From contig CAVSDT010000002.1 in NCBI GenBank assembly GCA_963726825.1, positions 186,001 to 250,000 on the forward strand: 64,000 nt of DNA, read 5' to 3'. Within the stretch, counting starts at the first letter, position 1. Each line of letters opens with the position of its first letter. A program made the translations under genes and the position numbers. Positions 7,654 through 14,970 of this stretch are shown here, piece after piece. Source of the stretch: DATLGB01 sp963726825. GTDB lineage: Bacteria > Actinomycetota > Thermoleophilia > Solirubrobacterales > Solirubrobacteraceae. The notes under the pieces are model-generated. The model had not been told where the DNA came from. It worked only from the letters and a program-made list of their open reading frames with translations, and did not search any database.

Positions 7654-8106
7654 ATGGGCACGGTGAGCGCCCGCGCCCGGGTTCCGCTCGATCCCGAGGC
7701 CGCCCGCGCGCTGTGGCTGGACACCGGGCGCTGGCCGTCGTTCGTCGACGGCTTCTCCCACGTCGCGCGGTGCAAGCGCGACTGGCCTGCCGAGGGCGGC
7801 ACGATCGAGTGGGAGTCCACGCCGCACGGCCGGGGACGCGTCTTCGAACGCGTGACGCAGTCCACCCCGGGCGGGGTCGCGTCGGAGATCGAGGAGGAGC
7901 GGATCGCCGGCACGCAGACCGTCGTGTTCAGCCGCACGCCCGAGGGCACCGACGTCGGCGTGCAGCTCGAGTACCGCCTCAAGGGCGGCAACGTCATCCT
8001 CGACGTGTTCTTCGTGCGGCGCGCGCTGCGCGACGCGCTCCGCCGGACGGTGGCCCGCTACGCCCGCGAGGCGGAGGGGGACGCTGAGCTGGCCGCGACC
8101 GGTTGA
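7654..8106 (+). CDS. SRPBCC (START-like) ligand-binding protein
   Basis: A 150-residue protein of the SRPBCC superfamily (polyketide cyclase/START fold). The opening VSARARVPLDPEAARALWLDTGRWPSFVDGF, the VFERVTQ strand and the final amphipathic helix with RRALRDALRRTVARYAREA match the helix-grip pattern; there is no catalytic signature. It starts directly after the PadR stop codon (TAG then ATG), consistent with translational coupling. It probably binds a hydrophobic small molecule. A second SRPBCC protein is at 45749-46249 in another context. Confidence 0.75.
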   Translation: MGTVSARARVPLDPEAARALWLDTGRWPSFVDGFSHVARCKRDWPAEGGTIEWESTPHGRGRVFERVTQSTPGGVASEIEEERIAGTQTVVFSRTPEGTDVGVQLEYRLKGGNVILDVFFVRRALRDALRRTVARYAREAEGDAELAATG

Positions 8107-8147
8107 GTCGGCGCGGTCGCGGTCGCCCCGACCGGGCGCCCGCCCGC

Positions 8148-8483
8148 TCAGGCCGCCTGGACGGGCGGCTCGTCGACGATGTCGAGGTGCTGGGTGAGGC
8201 CCGAGAGCATCAGCACGCGGTCGAGGAAGGCCGGCCCACGCACCAGGACCATCCGGCGCCCGTCCTGCTCGGCCCGGGCCTGGGTGCGCATGACCAGGCG
8301 CAGCGCCATCGAGTCGATGAACTCCAGGTTGCGCAGGTCGAGCACGATCAGCGGCCACTTCTCGCCCTCCGCTGCGACGAGCGCGTCGTCGAGCCCCGGG
8401 GCGCTGTACAGATCGAGGTCCCCGCGCAGCTGCAGGATGACCTGGGTGCCGTCCTCCACGCGCTCGATGACGAACTCGTCCAT
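8148..8483 (-). CDS. STAS-domain protein (anti-sigma-factor antagonist type)
   Basis: A 111-residue single STAS domain. LQLRGDLDLYSAPGLDDAL (about 16-34) is the first beta-alpha unit, and LRNLEFIDSMALRLVM (about 51-66) is the motif around the phospho-accepting serine of SpoIIAA/RsbV-like proteins; here the serine lies in DSMA rather than the usual DSTG or DSSG. Such proteins bind and sequester anti-sigma kinases in partner-switching pathways. No kinase gene is adjacent, but a SpoIIE-type phosphatase that could act on this class lies at 59420-61450. Start: the second in-frame ATG (8483) is preferred because TACGAT lies 7 nt before it; the first ATG (8501) would put the -10 inside the coding region. 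Confidence 0.85.
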   Translation of the reverse strand: MDEFVIERVEDGTQVILQLRGDLDLYSAPGLDDALVAAEGEKWPLIVLDLRNLEFIDSMALRLVMRTQARAEQDGRRMVLVRGPAFLDRVLMLSGLTQHLDIVDEPPVQAA

Positions 8484-8490
8484 GGAGCGG

Positions 8491-8496
8491 ATCGTA
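8491..8496 (-). promoter_or_regulatory. -10 box TACGAT of STAS gene (leaderless)
   Basis: TACGAT on the minus strand ends 7 nt before ATG 8483 and decides the start in favour of the second ATG. Confidence 0.5.
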
Positions 8497-8540
8497 TCCA
8501 TCTCGTGCCGGTCGGGGTGCGCGCGCCCCGACCGCCGCGC

Positions 8541-8546
8541 TACGGT
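8541..8546 (+). promoter_or_regulatory. -10 box TACGGT of enoyl-CoA hydratase (leadered)
   Basis: TACGGT lies 41 nt before ATG 8588; the resulting leader of about 34 nt contains AAGGAG at 8571-8576. Confidence 0.45.
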
Positions 8547-8587
8547 TCGCGCGCCTCGTCCAGCCTTCCGAAGGAGTCCACCTCGCC

Positions 8588-9367
8588 ATGTCTGACCCTC
8601 AAGTCGAGCCTGTGACTCTCGAGGTGCGCGATGGCGTCGGCATCGTCTCGCTCGCCAACCCGCCCGCGAACGCCATCTCCGCTGCGGTCGTTGACGGCCT
8701 GGAGCGCGCCTGGACCGCCGTGCAGGACCAGGGCCTGCGCGCCATGGTGCTCGCTTCCGCCAACCCGAAGCTCTTCTGTGCCGGTGCCGACATCCGCCGG
8801 TTCTCGGAGATGACCCAGGACGACACGCGCGAGCTGCTGGCGAAGATGCACCGGCTCCTGCGCGCGTGGGAGACCTCGGGCGTCGTCACGATCGCCGCGG
8901 TCAACGGCCTCGCGTTCGGCGGCGGCTGCGAGATCGCGATGGCCTGCGACCTGCGCCTGGCCGCGCCGAAGGCCACGTTCGGCCAGCCGGAGGTCAAGCT
9001 CGGGATCATCCCCGGCTTCGGCGGCACCCAGCGGCTGCCGCGGCTGATCGGCCACGCGCGGGCGCTGGAGATGAACCTCACCGGCGATCCGATCTCGGCG
9101 GAGGAGGCGGCGCGCCTCGGACTGGTCAACCGCGTCGTGGGCGAGGACGAGGACCTGCTCGAGGTCGCGCTCGAGCTCGCAACCCGGCTCGCCGCGCAGG
9201 CGCCGCTGGCGGTGCAGCAGATCAAGCAGGTGTCGGGTCGCGCCGACGTGGAGGAGGGGATGGTCGCCGAGCAGCAGGGCTTCCTCGCCGTCTTCGCCTC
9301 CGATGACGCCACCGAGGGCTTCGACGCCTTCCTCGCGAAGCGACCGGCGAAGTGGACCGGGAGCTGA
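8588..9367 (+). CDS. enoyl-CoA hydratase/isomerase family protein
   Basis: A 259-residue crotonase-fold protein, normal length for the family. The oxyanion-hole residues sit in LFCAGADIRRF (about 62-72) and in AVNGLAFGGGCEIAMACDLRLA (about 101-122); the catalytic-glutamate region GQPEVKLGIIPGFGGTQRLPRLIG (about 137-160) has a glutamate at the first position of the pair (PEVKLG) and a glycine-rich PGFGGTQ segment as in true enoyl-CoA hydratases. It likely hydrates trans-2-enoyl-CoA in fatty-acid breakdown, next to the acyl-CoA dehydrogenase 1.5 kb away. It has a leader with AAGGAG about 11 nt from ATG. The sirtuin gene begins inside its last codons, so the two are co-transcribed. Confidence 0.93.
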   Translation: MSDPQVEPVTLEVRDGVGIVSLANPPANAISAAVVDGLERAWTAVQDQGLRAMVLASANPKLFCAGADIRRFSEMTQDDTRELLAKMHRLLRAWETSGVVTIAAVNGLAFGGGCEIAMACDLRLAAPKATFGQPEVKLGIIPGFGGTQRLPRLIGHARALEMNLTGDPISAEEAARLGLVNRVVGEDEDLLEVALELATRLAAQAPLAVQQIKQVSGRADVEEGMVAEQQGFLAVFASDDATEGFDAFLAKRPAKWTGS

Positions 9368-10110
9368 CGCCGGCGCGGACGCTCGCGGGGCTCATCCGCG
9401 ACGCGCGCTCGGTCGTCGCCCTCACGGGGGCGGGGATCTCCGTGCCGAGCGGGATCCCGGACTTCCGCACGCCCGGGACCGGGCTGTGGGCCACCGTGGA
9501 CCCGATGGAGGTGGCGCACATCAGCGTCTTCCGTCGCGACCCGCAGCGCTTCTGGGCCTTCTACGGCCAGCGCTTCGCCCTCCTGGACGGCAAGGAGCCC
9601 AACGACGCACACCGGGCGCTCGTGGCGCTCGAGGCGCAGGGACGCCTGGAGGCCGTCGTGACCCAGAACATCGACGGGCTCCACCACGCCGCAGGCACCA
9701 GGGACCTGACGGAGGTGCACGGGTCGATCGCGCACGCCTCGTGCCCGTTCGACGGCGAGCGGGTGGCGCTGCACGAGGTCCGCCTGCGGATGGAGGCGGC
9801 GGCCGACGGGGTGCCGCGCTGCCGGGCCGGGCACGCGCTCAAGCCCGACGTCGTCCTCTTCGGGGAGCTCCTGCCCGAGGGCGCCATCAACCGCGCCTTC
9901 GCCCTGGCGGGCCAGGCGGACCTGCTGCTGTGCGTCGGGTCCTCCCTCGAGGTCCATCCCGTCGCGGGCCTGCCGCAGATCACCCTCGCCGGCGGCGGCA
10001 AGGTGGCGATCGTGACCGCGGGGCCCACGCCCTACGACCGCGACGCGGTGGTCAAGCTCAGCGGCGACGTCGTCACCGAGCTCGCCGCGGTGCTCGCCGA
10101 GCTGGACTAG
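9352..10110 (+). CDS. Sir2-family NAD-dependent protein deacylase with altered zinc site
   Basis: A 252-residue sirtuin. The NAD-binding motifs GAGISVPSGIPDFRTP (26-41) and TQNIDGLH (104-111), the catalytic histidine H123 in EVHGS, and CVGSSLEVHP are intact, so deacylation coupled to NAD cleavage is expected. The zinc-binding module is unusual: instead of two Cys-x-x-Cys pairs only C131 (followed by D134) and C157 (followed by H161) are found. GTG 9352 overlaps the end of the enoyl-CoA hydratase gene by 16 nt, giving a translationally coupled pair; in several bacteria sirtuins control acyl-CoA-metabolising enzymes by removing acyl groups from lysines, so regulation of the neighbour is a reasonable but unproven idea. 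It ends 4 nt into the convergent gene. Confidence 0.88.
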   Translation: MDRELTPARTLAGLIRDARSVVALTGAGISVPSGIPDFRTPGTGLWATVDPMEVAHISVFRRDPQRFWAFYGQRFALLDGKEPNDAHRALVALEAQGRLEAVVTQNIDGLHHAAGTRDLTEVHGSIAHASCPFDGERVALHEVRLRMEAAADGVPRCRAGHALKPDVVLFGELLPEGAINRAFALAGQADLLLCVGSSLEVHPVAGLPQITLAGGGKVAIVTAGPTPYDRDAVVKLSGDVVTELAAVLAELD

Positions 10111-10982
10111 TAGGTCGCGGAGACGGCCCGGGCGCGCAGGGCCGCCTCGAGCCGGCCCACCGCGTGCTCGACCGTCTCGATCGTCGCCTCCGAGGGGCCC
10201 CGGTGCTGGGCCTCGTGGGCGGCCGCCGTCAGCGCGGGCCGCAGCGCGTCGAGCTCGTCGATGCGCTCCGCAAGGTTGCCCTGGTCGCGGAAGGCCGCCA
10301 GCTCGGCGACGCCGGCGTCCACCGCGACGTGCGCCTGGAGGGCGGCCTCGCGGGGGCGGCCCGCGTCGAGGTCGGAGCGGGCGCGCAGCACGAGCTCCTC
10401 GCAGGCGAGCACGGCGTCGCGCCCGGCGAGCAGCGCGGCGAGACGCTCCTGCGGGCGCAGCGCGTCCATGCGCCGCGAGCGCCCGCTCGGCCCGCGGTCG
10501 CGCCGCGCCGGGATCGTGCGGGCCTGCGCCCACTCGCCCTCGGCGACCTCGAAGCCCTCGCCGTAGCCGGCCCGGATCGTCAGTGCCTGCTCCTCGGAGA
10601 CCTCGCGCACGCCGCTGTCAGCCGCGGCTGCGCGGTGGGCGCGCAGTGCGTGGTTGAGCCAGCGCAGGGCGTCGTCGACGGCGGCGTCGGCCGCCGCGCC
10701 CGTGGCGCCGTCCAGCCAGGCGGTCGCCTCGGCGGCGTCGACGGTGGCGGGGTCGATCAGGGTGGCGCGGCCGATGCCGACCTCCGTGGGTGCGGCGGTC
10801 GCGTCCGGCGCCCGGCCCCAGCGGCGCATGCGCGGGCGCGCCGGCGCGGCGACCGACCCGATCACGAGGACGTGGTGGGCGTCCTCACCCGCATGGTCGC
10901 GCAGCAGGTAGCGGCCGTCCTCAGGCCCGAGCGGCCAGGGGAACTCGAGCTGGACGAAGCGGTAGGTCCGCTCGCCCGTCAA
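10107..10982 (-). CDS. unrecognised protein coupled to the cell-wall hydrolase
   Basis: A 291-residue soluble protein that I cannot assign. The first 60 residues read like a beta-rich domain (YRFVQLEFPWPLG, GRYLLRD, HHVLVIGSV); the rest is strongly alpha-helical, rich in Ala, Arg, Glu and Leu, with about residues 190-285 likely forming a helical bundle. No signal peptide or membrane segment is present. The start is TTG 10982: its TTGA overlaps the TGA stop of the upstream cell-wall hydrolase gene, and the sequence before it in this frame is low-complexity antisense. Tight coupling suggests a role alongside that enzyme, but nothing in the sequence says what. It ends tail to tail with the sirtuin gene (4-nt overlap). 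Confidence 0.65.
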   Translation of the reverse strand: MTGERTYRFVQLEFPWPLGPEDGRYLLRDHAGEDAHHVLVIGSVAAPARPRMRRWGRAPDATAAPTEVGIGRATLIDPATVDAAEATAWLDGATGAAADAAVDDALRWLNHALRAHRAAAADSGVREVSEEQALTIRAGYGEGFEVAEGEWAQARTIPARRDRGPSGRSRRMDALRPQERLAALLAGRDAVLACEELVLRARSDLDAGRPREAALQAHVAVDAGVAELAAFRDQGNLAERIDELDALRPALTAAAHEAQHRGPSEATIETVEHAVGRLEAALRARAVSATY

Positions 10983-13483
10983 CCGGAGGGGCGAGCGTCG
11001 GCCTCGGGCTTGGCGACGCGGATGGCGGAGTCCGACGGCTCGGCCGGGACCGCAGGGTTGTCGATCTCGTTGAGGCGGTCCACGAGCTTGATCCACTGCT
11101 TGGGCTTCAGCGTCGCGTTGAGCTCCTTCGCGCTCTTCGCGTCGCCGCCGTAGAGCGGGTGGAACCCGATGTGGATGTGGTCGTCGTGATCGGACATCGA
11201 GAACGTGTTGTCGGTGTCCTTGAACGTCATCAGCGAGATGATCTGGTGCGGCTTCATGGTGCCCTGGAGCGTCAGAAGCCGCTGGATCGTGATGTCGGTG
11301 ATCGAGCCCTCGCCCTGATGGCCGATGATCGGGATCCCGTTGATGGCGGAGATGTCGACGGCGTTGCCCGAGGAGTGCTCGGACACGTTGCCGGAGGCGG
11401 TCAGGAAGCCATGGTTGGAGCGCAGGCTCGAGATCGTCGGCTTCAGGCCCGACAGCGAGAGGAACTCGATCGTGGCCAGCACCCGGCGGTCGATCAGCCC
11501 GAGGCGGACGTCGCGGCGGCCGCCCTCGTAGAGCTCCACGCGCGGATCGGCGAGCACCTGGCGCTGCAGCGCCTCCTTGCTCATCAGCAGGATCTGGCCG
11601 ATCGAGGCGGCCTTGGCGTCCGGCCCGGAGAACGGGTTGCGGCCCTGGGCGCGGTAGATCTCGGTCGTCTCGAGCAGCTTCCAGCCGTCGAGGATCGGCT
11701 TCGGGTCGATGCGCGGCGCGCCCTTGCCGGCGGGCCGGATCTCGAAGCGCACGTGTGCGGCCTTGGCCTCGGTGCCCTTGGCGAGCTTGCCCAGCACCGT
11801 GCCGGCGACGACGCGCGACCCGGGCCGCAACCGCTTGAGGGTGACGTCCTTGCTCTTCGTGTTGACGCCGAAGACGCGGGCGACGGAGGCGCGGAACGTC
11901 TCGAAGGAGCCCTTGGGGGCCTTGCCGGCGAGGACCTGGTCGGCGCCGCCGTTCTCGGTCGAGCGCGGACGCAGCGGGTTGGCGAAGAGGCGCTCCTTGA
12001 CCGCGCCCGACGTCCGGGTGACGGCCTTGGGGGCGGCCGCCTTCGGCGCGGCCTTGGGGGCCGGCGCGGCGGACGGCGCCTTGAGCGCGTCCTTGACCTC
12101 GTCGAGCGTCCGCGTGGCGTCGGAGTCAGAGACGGTCGCGGGCGCGTCCGGGGCCTTGTCGGCCTTCGGGAGCGCGAGCTCCTCCTGGATGTCCTTCTGG
12201 GAGATGCGCTGCGGCTTGGCGGCCGGGTAGAGCTTCTCGACCGACCCCAGCTCGGCGTAGGTGTAGGTGTTGCCGTAGGCGTCGCGCAGGCGGACGAAGT
12301 TGCCGAGCGCCTTGGACCTGCCGATGCCGACGACCTTGCCGTCGGTCACGGCGACGGCGGGAGCGCCGGCCTTGGAGAAGACGTCGATGGAGCGCCGGCG
12401 GGTGTCGGACTCGACGGGCACCGCGGCGTTGGTGCCGCGCTTGGCGCGCTTGAGCTTGCGGCCGTCGACGGCGTCGGCGTAGGTCGCGCGGGCGGCGACG
12501 GGGAAGCGGCCCTGGGTCAGCCCGGTGAGGGAGCCGACGAAGTTGGACGGCAGGCCCCCGAGCAGGCGGGCGCGCAGCAGCACGGAATCGACGTACCAGT
12601 CCGCGTGGTTGTAGGCGAACACGGCCTTGGCGATGTCCTTGTCGGCCCCCGCGGCACGCAGGTAGCGGGCGGCGGCGAAGATCGCGTCGACCGGGTTGTA
12701 GGGGTCCTTGACGCCGTCGTCGTTGGCGTCGGTGCCGTACATCTTCCACGTGGCCGGCATGAACTGCATCCAGCCCTCGGCGCCGGCGGAGGAGACGTTG
12801 AGGTTGCGGCCGTAGTCGGTCTCGATCTCGTTGATCGCGGCCAGGACCTCCCAGCGCACGCCGTACTGGATGCCCGCGGCCTGGTAGATCGGCAGCAGGA
12901 ACGGCGGGATGCGGAACTTGTCGATGAAGAAGTTCGGCACGCCGATCGGGGCGGCTCCCGGCGTCGCGAGCGAGTAGCCCGGCGCCTGGGGGGCGGGGCC
13001 GCCGGTGACGGCGCCGCTGGTGCGGCGCTTGCGCTTGCCGTCGCCGCGGGTGGCTCCGCCGCCGCCGTCGGTGATCTCGCCGTCCCCTGCGGCCTTCTTG
13101 CGGGTCTCCTTCTGGCCGCCCTTGCCCTTGCCCGTGCTCTCGGGTCGCCCGTCGGAGCCTGGGGTGGCCGTGGCGGTGGCCGACGGCGTCGCGCTCGGGG
13201 CGGCGAGCGGCGTGGCGGCGGGGGTGGCCGACGGCGTCGCGCTCGGCGTGGCGGCCGGGGCCGTGATCTCGACGATGTTCTCGACCGGCAGCTTGAGGCC
13301 GGGGACCTGGATCTGCTCCAGCGGCGTCTCGGGCGGGACGTCGAGGGTGACCGTCACCTGCGAGCCGCCGAGGAGCGTCACCACGAAGGTGCGCTGCGCA
13401 GCATCGGCCGGGGTGGCGAAGATCGCCCATCCCGCGGACACGGCTCCCGCCGTGGCCAGTGCGCTCGACAGCTTTCGATTCAT
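10979..13483 (-). CDS. secreted multidomain cell-wall hydrolase (lytic transglycosylase + degenerate M23 + M15-like)
   Basis: An 834-residue exported protein. A signal peptide (1-29, ending ADA) is followed by a small beta domain and a long Pro/Thr/Ser/Ala and Lys-rich linker (75-165). Residues about 195-300 are an SLT/MltB-type transglycosylase domain with ETDYG (E221 the likely catalytic acid), AEGWMQFMPATW and NPVDAIFAAARYL. Residues about 365-420 and 555-605 are the two halves of an M23 (LytM)-like fold split by a 130-residue insertion; the metal histidines are missing (AELG where YAHL is usual, HVRFEIR where H.HFE is usual). The C-terminus (690-780) resembles M15 peptidases: H704, D711 in SEHSSGNAVD and DHIHIGF at 769-775. 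Together it could cut both glycan and peptide of peptidoglycan. Shine-Dalgarno GGGGGAG lies 12-18 nt before ATG. Confidence 0.78.
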   Translation of the reverse strand: MNRKLSSALATAGAVSAGWAIFATPADAAQRTFVVTLLGGSQVTVTLDVPPETPLEQIQVPGLKLPVENIVEITAPAATPSATPSATPAATPLAAPSATPSATATATPGSDGRPESTGKGKGGQKETRKKAAGDGEITDGGGGATRGDGKRKRRTSGAVTGGPAPQAPGYSLATPGAAPIGVPNFFIDKFRIPPFLLPIYQAAGIQYGVRWEVLAAINEIETDYGRNLNVSSAGAEGWMQFMPATWKMYGTDANDDGVKDPYNPVDAIFAAARYLRAAGADKDIAKAVFAYNHADWYVDSVLLRARLLGGLPSNFVGSLTGLTQGRFPVAARATYADAVDGRKLKRAKRGTNAAVPVESDTRRRSIDVFSKAGAPAVAVTDGKVVGIGRSKALGNFVRLRDAYGNTYTYAELGSVEKLYPAAKPQRISQKDIQEELALPKADKAPDAPATVSDSDATRTLDEVKDALKAPSAAPAPKAAPKAAAPKAVTRTSGAVKERLFANPLRPRSTENGGADQVLAGKAPKGSFETFRASVARVFGVNTKSKDVTLKRLRPGSRVVAGTVLGKLAKGTEAKAAHVRFEIRPAGKGAPRIDPKPILDGWKLLETTEIYRAQGRNPFSGPDAKAASIGQILLMSKEALQRQVLADPRVELYEGGRRDVRLGLIDRRVLATIEFLSLSGLKPTISSLRSNHGFLTASGNVSEHSSGNAVDISAINGIPIIGHQGEGSITDITIQRLLTLQGTMKPHQIISLMTFKDTDNTFSMSDHDDHIHIGFHPLYGGDAKSAKELNATLKPKQWIKLVDRLNEIDNPAVPAEPSDSAIRVAKPEADARPSG

Positions 13484-13732
13484 TCCCCTGTCCAACTCCC
13501 CCGAAGACCCAACGCATCGGTGCACGCGCACAGGGATGTGCGGTCACCCGATCGAGGATCCACGCTACTCATACGTCTGGCTGGTTGCAATCGGCATGCG
13601 TTAAGGCTCCATTGCGTGTCATCGGCACGGTGGCGTTCACGCTGTAGCGACCCCCGGGCTCCTGATGACGGCCGGCGGCCATCATGGCGCACCGGACCGC
13701 GCCGTGCGCCGTTGCAAGCCCTCGCCCGGCGC
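13484..13732. other. divergent intergenic region
   Basis: About 250 nt between the minus-strand cell-wall hydrolase and the plus-strand gene at 13745. It is visibly less G+C-rich than its surroundings near 13560-13640 and must hold the hydrolase promoter and a leader of some length. I see no recognisable riboswitch, hairpin or clear -35/-10 pair. Confidence 0.4.
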
Positions 13733-13738
13733 TACCGT
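13733..13738 (+). promoter_or_regulatory. -10 box TACCGT (leaderless)
   Basis: TACCGT ends 6 nt before ATG 13745. Confidence 0.5.
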
Positions 13739-13744
13739 CGGCCC

Positions 13745-14272
13745 ATGAGCGACGACCCGCAGGGACTGCGCGACAAGCTGGCCAAGTCGAGCGAGGAGAC
13801 GCTGGGGAAGTTCGCCCAGGACCTGCTCGAGAACCCCTTGGTGACCGGGGCCCTCACGCGGGCGTTCGCGGCGCGCGAGCGGGCCGCGGGCGCGCAGGAA
13901 GCCGCGATGGGGGCGCTGAACATCCCCTCGGCTGCCGACGTCGAGCGGCTCACGCGCCGCCTGCGCGCGGTCGCGCAGCGCCTCGAGGGCATCGAGGACG
14001 CGCTGGACAAGCTCGACCGCCGGCTCGAGACGACGACCGCGTCCGCCGGGTCGGGCGCCGGCGTCGAGGAGGGGCTCGCGACCCTGACGCAGGAGGTCCG
14101 CCGCCTCAGCGCCGCGATCGAGGCCGGCGACGGCCCCGCGACGGTCTCACGCGAGCAGGAGCGCCTCGAGGTCGGGGAGAAGCCGGCCGCCAAGCAGCCC
14201 GCCGCCAAGAAGAAGCCGGCGGCTGCCGCCAAGAAGCGCCCCGCCGCGAAGAAGCCCGCCGCGGGCTCCTGA
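13745..14272 (+). CDS. phasin-like coiled-coil protein with Lys/Ala-rich tail
   Basis: A 175-residue protein. Residues 1-60 are helical (DKLAKSSEETLGKFAQDLLENPLV), 65-100 form a heptad-like coiled coil (ERLTRRLRAVAQRLEGIEDALDKLDRRL), and the last 35 residues are a basic tail of AKK/PAA repeats like histone H1 or the tails of phasin-type (PhaF-like) nucleoid/granule proteins. The tail suggests nucleic-acid binding; a link to polyester granules is only by analogy. Transcription is leaderless. A second gene of the same plan (coiled coil plus Lys/Ala tail) begins 700 nt downstream at 14969. The stop is 2 nt from the convergent nucleoside phosphorylase gene. Confidence 0.6.
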   Translation: MSDDPQGLRDKLAKSSEETLGKFAQDLLENPLVTGALTRAFAARERAAGAQEAAMGALNIPSAADVERLTRRLRAVAQRLEGIEDALDKLDRRLETTTASAGSGAGVEEGLATLTQEVRRLSAAIEAGDGPATVSREQERLEVGEKPAAKQPAAKKKPAAAAKKRPAAKKPAAGS

Positions 14273-14274
14273 CC

Positions 14275-14970
14275 TCAGGCGGTCGCGAGGGCCGCGAGCG
14301 CCAGGCGGCCCGCGCGCAGCTCGGCCGCGTGCAGCGCCTCGGCCGCGATCCGCGTCCCCGTCAGGTCCGCGACGGCGACGAGCACCACGCCCGCGCGGGC
14401 GCCCGCGCGGGCCGTCGCGGCGAGCAGGGCGGCCGTCTGCAAGTCGGCGGCCAGCCGCTCGTCCGCCACCGGCGTCGGGCCGTCGAGCGCGTGGAGCAGG
14501 TCGCTCGAGGCGACGGCGCCGGCGTGGTCGGCCCCCTCCACGAGGACGGTCGTGAGCGCGGCGTCAGGCCCGACGCGGTCACCGGCGCCCAGTGCCCGGC
14601 TCGCGCCGTCGGACGCGAGTGCGGCCGTGACGGCGATGAGCTGGCCGAGCGCCACCTCGGGCCGCGCCGACGTCGCCGTGCCCACGCGCACGATCCGCCG
14701 CGCGCCGAGCGCGACGAGCTCGTGGACGATCGCCGCGGCGCTCGGGCCGCCGACCCCCGTGCCCTGCACGGTGAGCGCGCGGCCGTCGATGCCGGTGCCC
14801 GTGTAGCCCCACAGCCCCCGGTGGTGGTTGAGCATCCGGGGGGTCCCCTCCATCAGGTCCTGGGCGAGCCGCAGCGCGCGCCCGGGATCGCCGGGGCAGA
14901 CGACGCGCTCGGCCACGGGCTCGTGGGGTCGCAGGAGGATGGGATCGGCGTTGGTAGGCTCGCTCGTCAT
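14275..14970 (-). CDS. nucleoside phosphorylase (PNP/UDP family)
   Basis: A 231-residue enzyme of the purine nucleoside/uridine phosphorylase superfamily, which splits nucleosides with phosphate to base and ribose-1-phosphate. CPGDPGRALRLAQ (about 23-35) is the phosphate-binding opening, the GYTGTGIDGRALTVQGTGVGGPSAAAIVHEL segment (about 53-83) and the RIVRVGTATSARPEVALGQLIAV strand-turn (about 92-114) match the family in order. The C-terminus is a little short. Substrate specificity cannot be read from the sequence. Its ATG (14970-14968) shares the palindrome CATG with the ATG of the divergent gene at 14969, so the two coding regions start on top of each other; no -10 box is evident upstream on this strand. 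Confidence 0.8.
   Translation of the reverse strand: MTSEPTNADPILLRPHEPVAERVVCPGDPGRALRLAQDLMEGTPRMLNHHRGLWGYTGTGIDGRALTVQGTGVGGPSAAAIVHELVALGARRIVRVGTATSARPEVALGQLIAVTAALASDGASRALGAGDRVGPDAALTTVLVEGADHAGAVASSDLLHALDGPTPVADERLAADLQTAALLAATARAGARAGVVLVAVADLTGTRIAAEALHAAELRAGRLALAALATA
14955..14960 (+). promoter_or_regulatory. -10 box TAGGCT inside the divergent gene (leaderless)
   Basis: TAGGCT ends 8 nt before ATG 14969 and lies wholly within codons 4-6 of the minus-strand nucleoside phosphorylase gene. Confidence 0.5.

Noticed and set aside
8484..8501. ATG 8501 as start of the STAS protein
   Set aside because: The -10 box TACGAT lies between the two ATGs; a transcript from it starts at ATG 8483.
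13484..13732. c-di-AMP riboswitch before the cell-wall hydrolase gene (expected because such enzymes often have one and disA is present)
   Set aside because: I could not find the conserved core elements in the leader; a covariance-model search would settle it.
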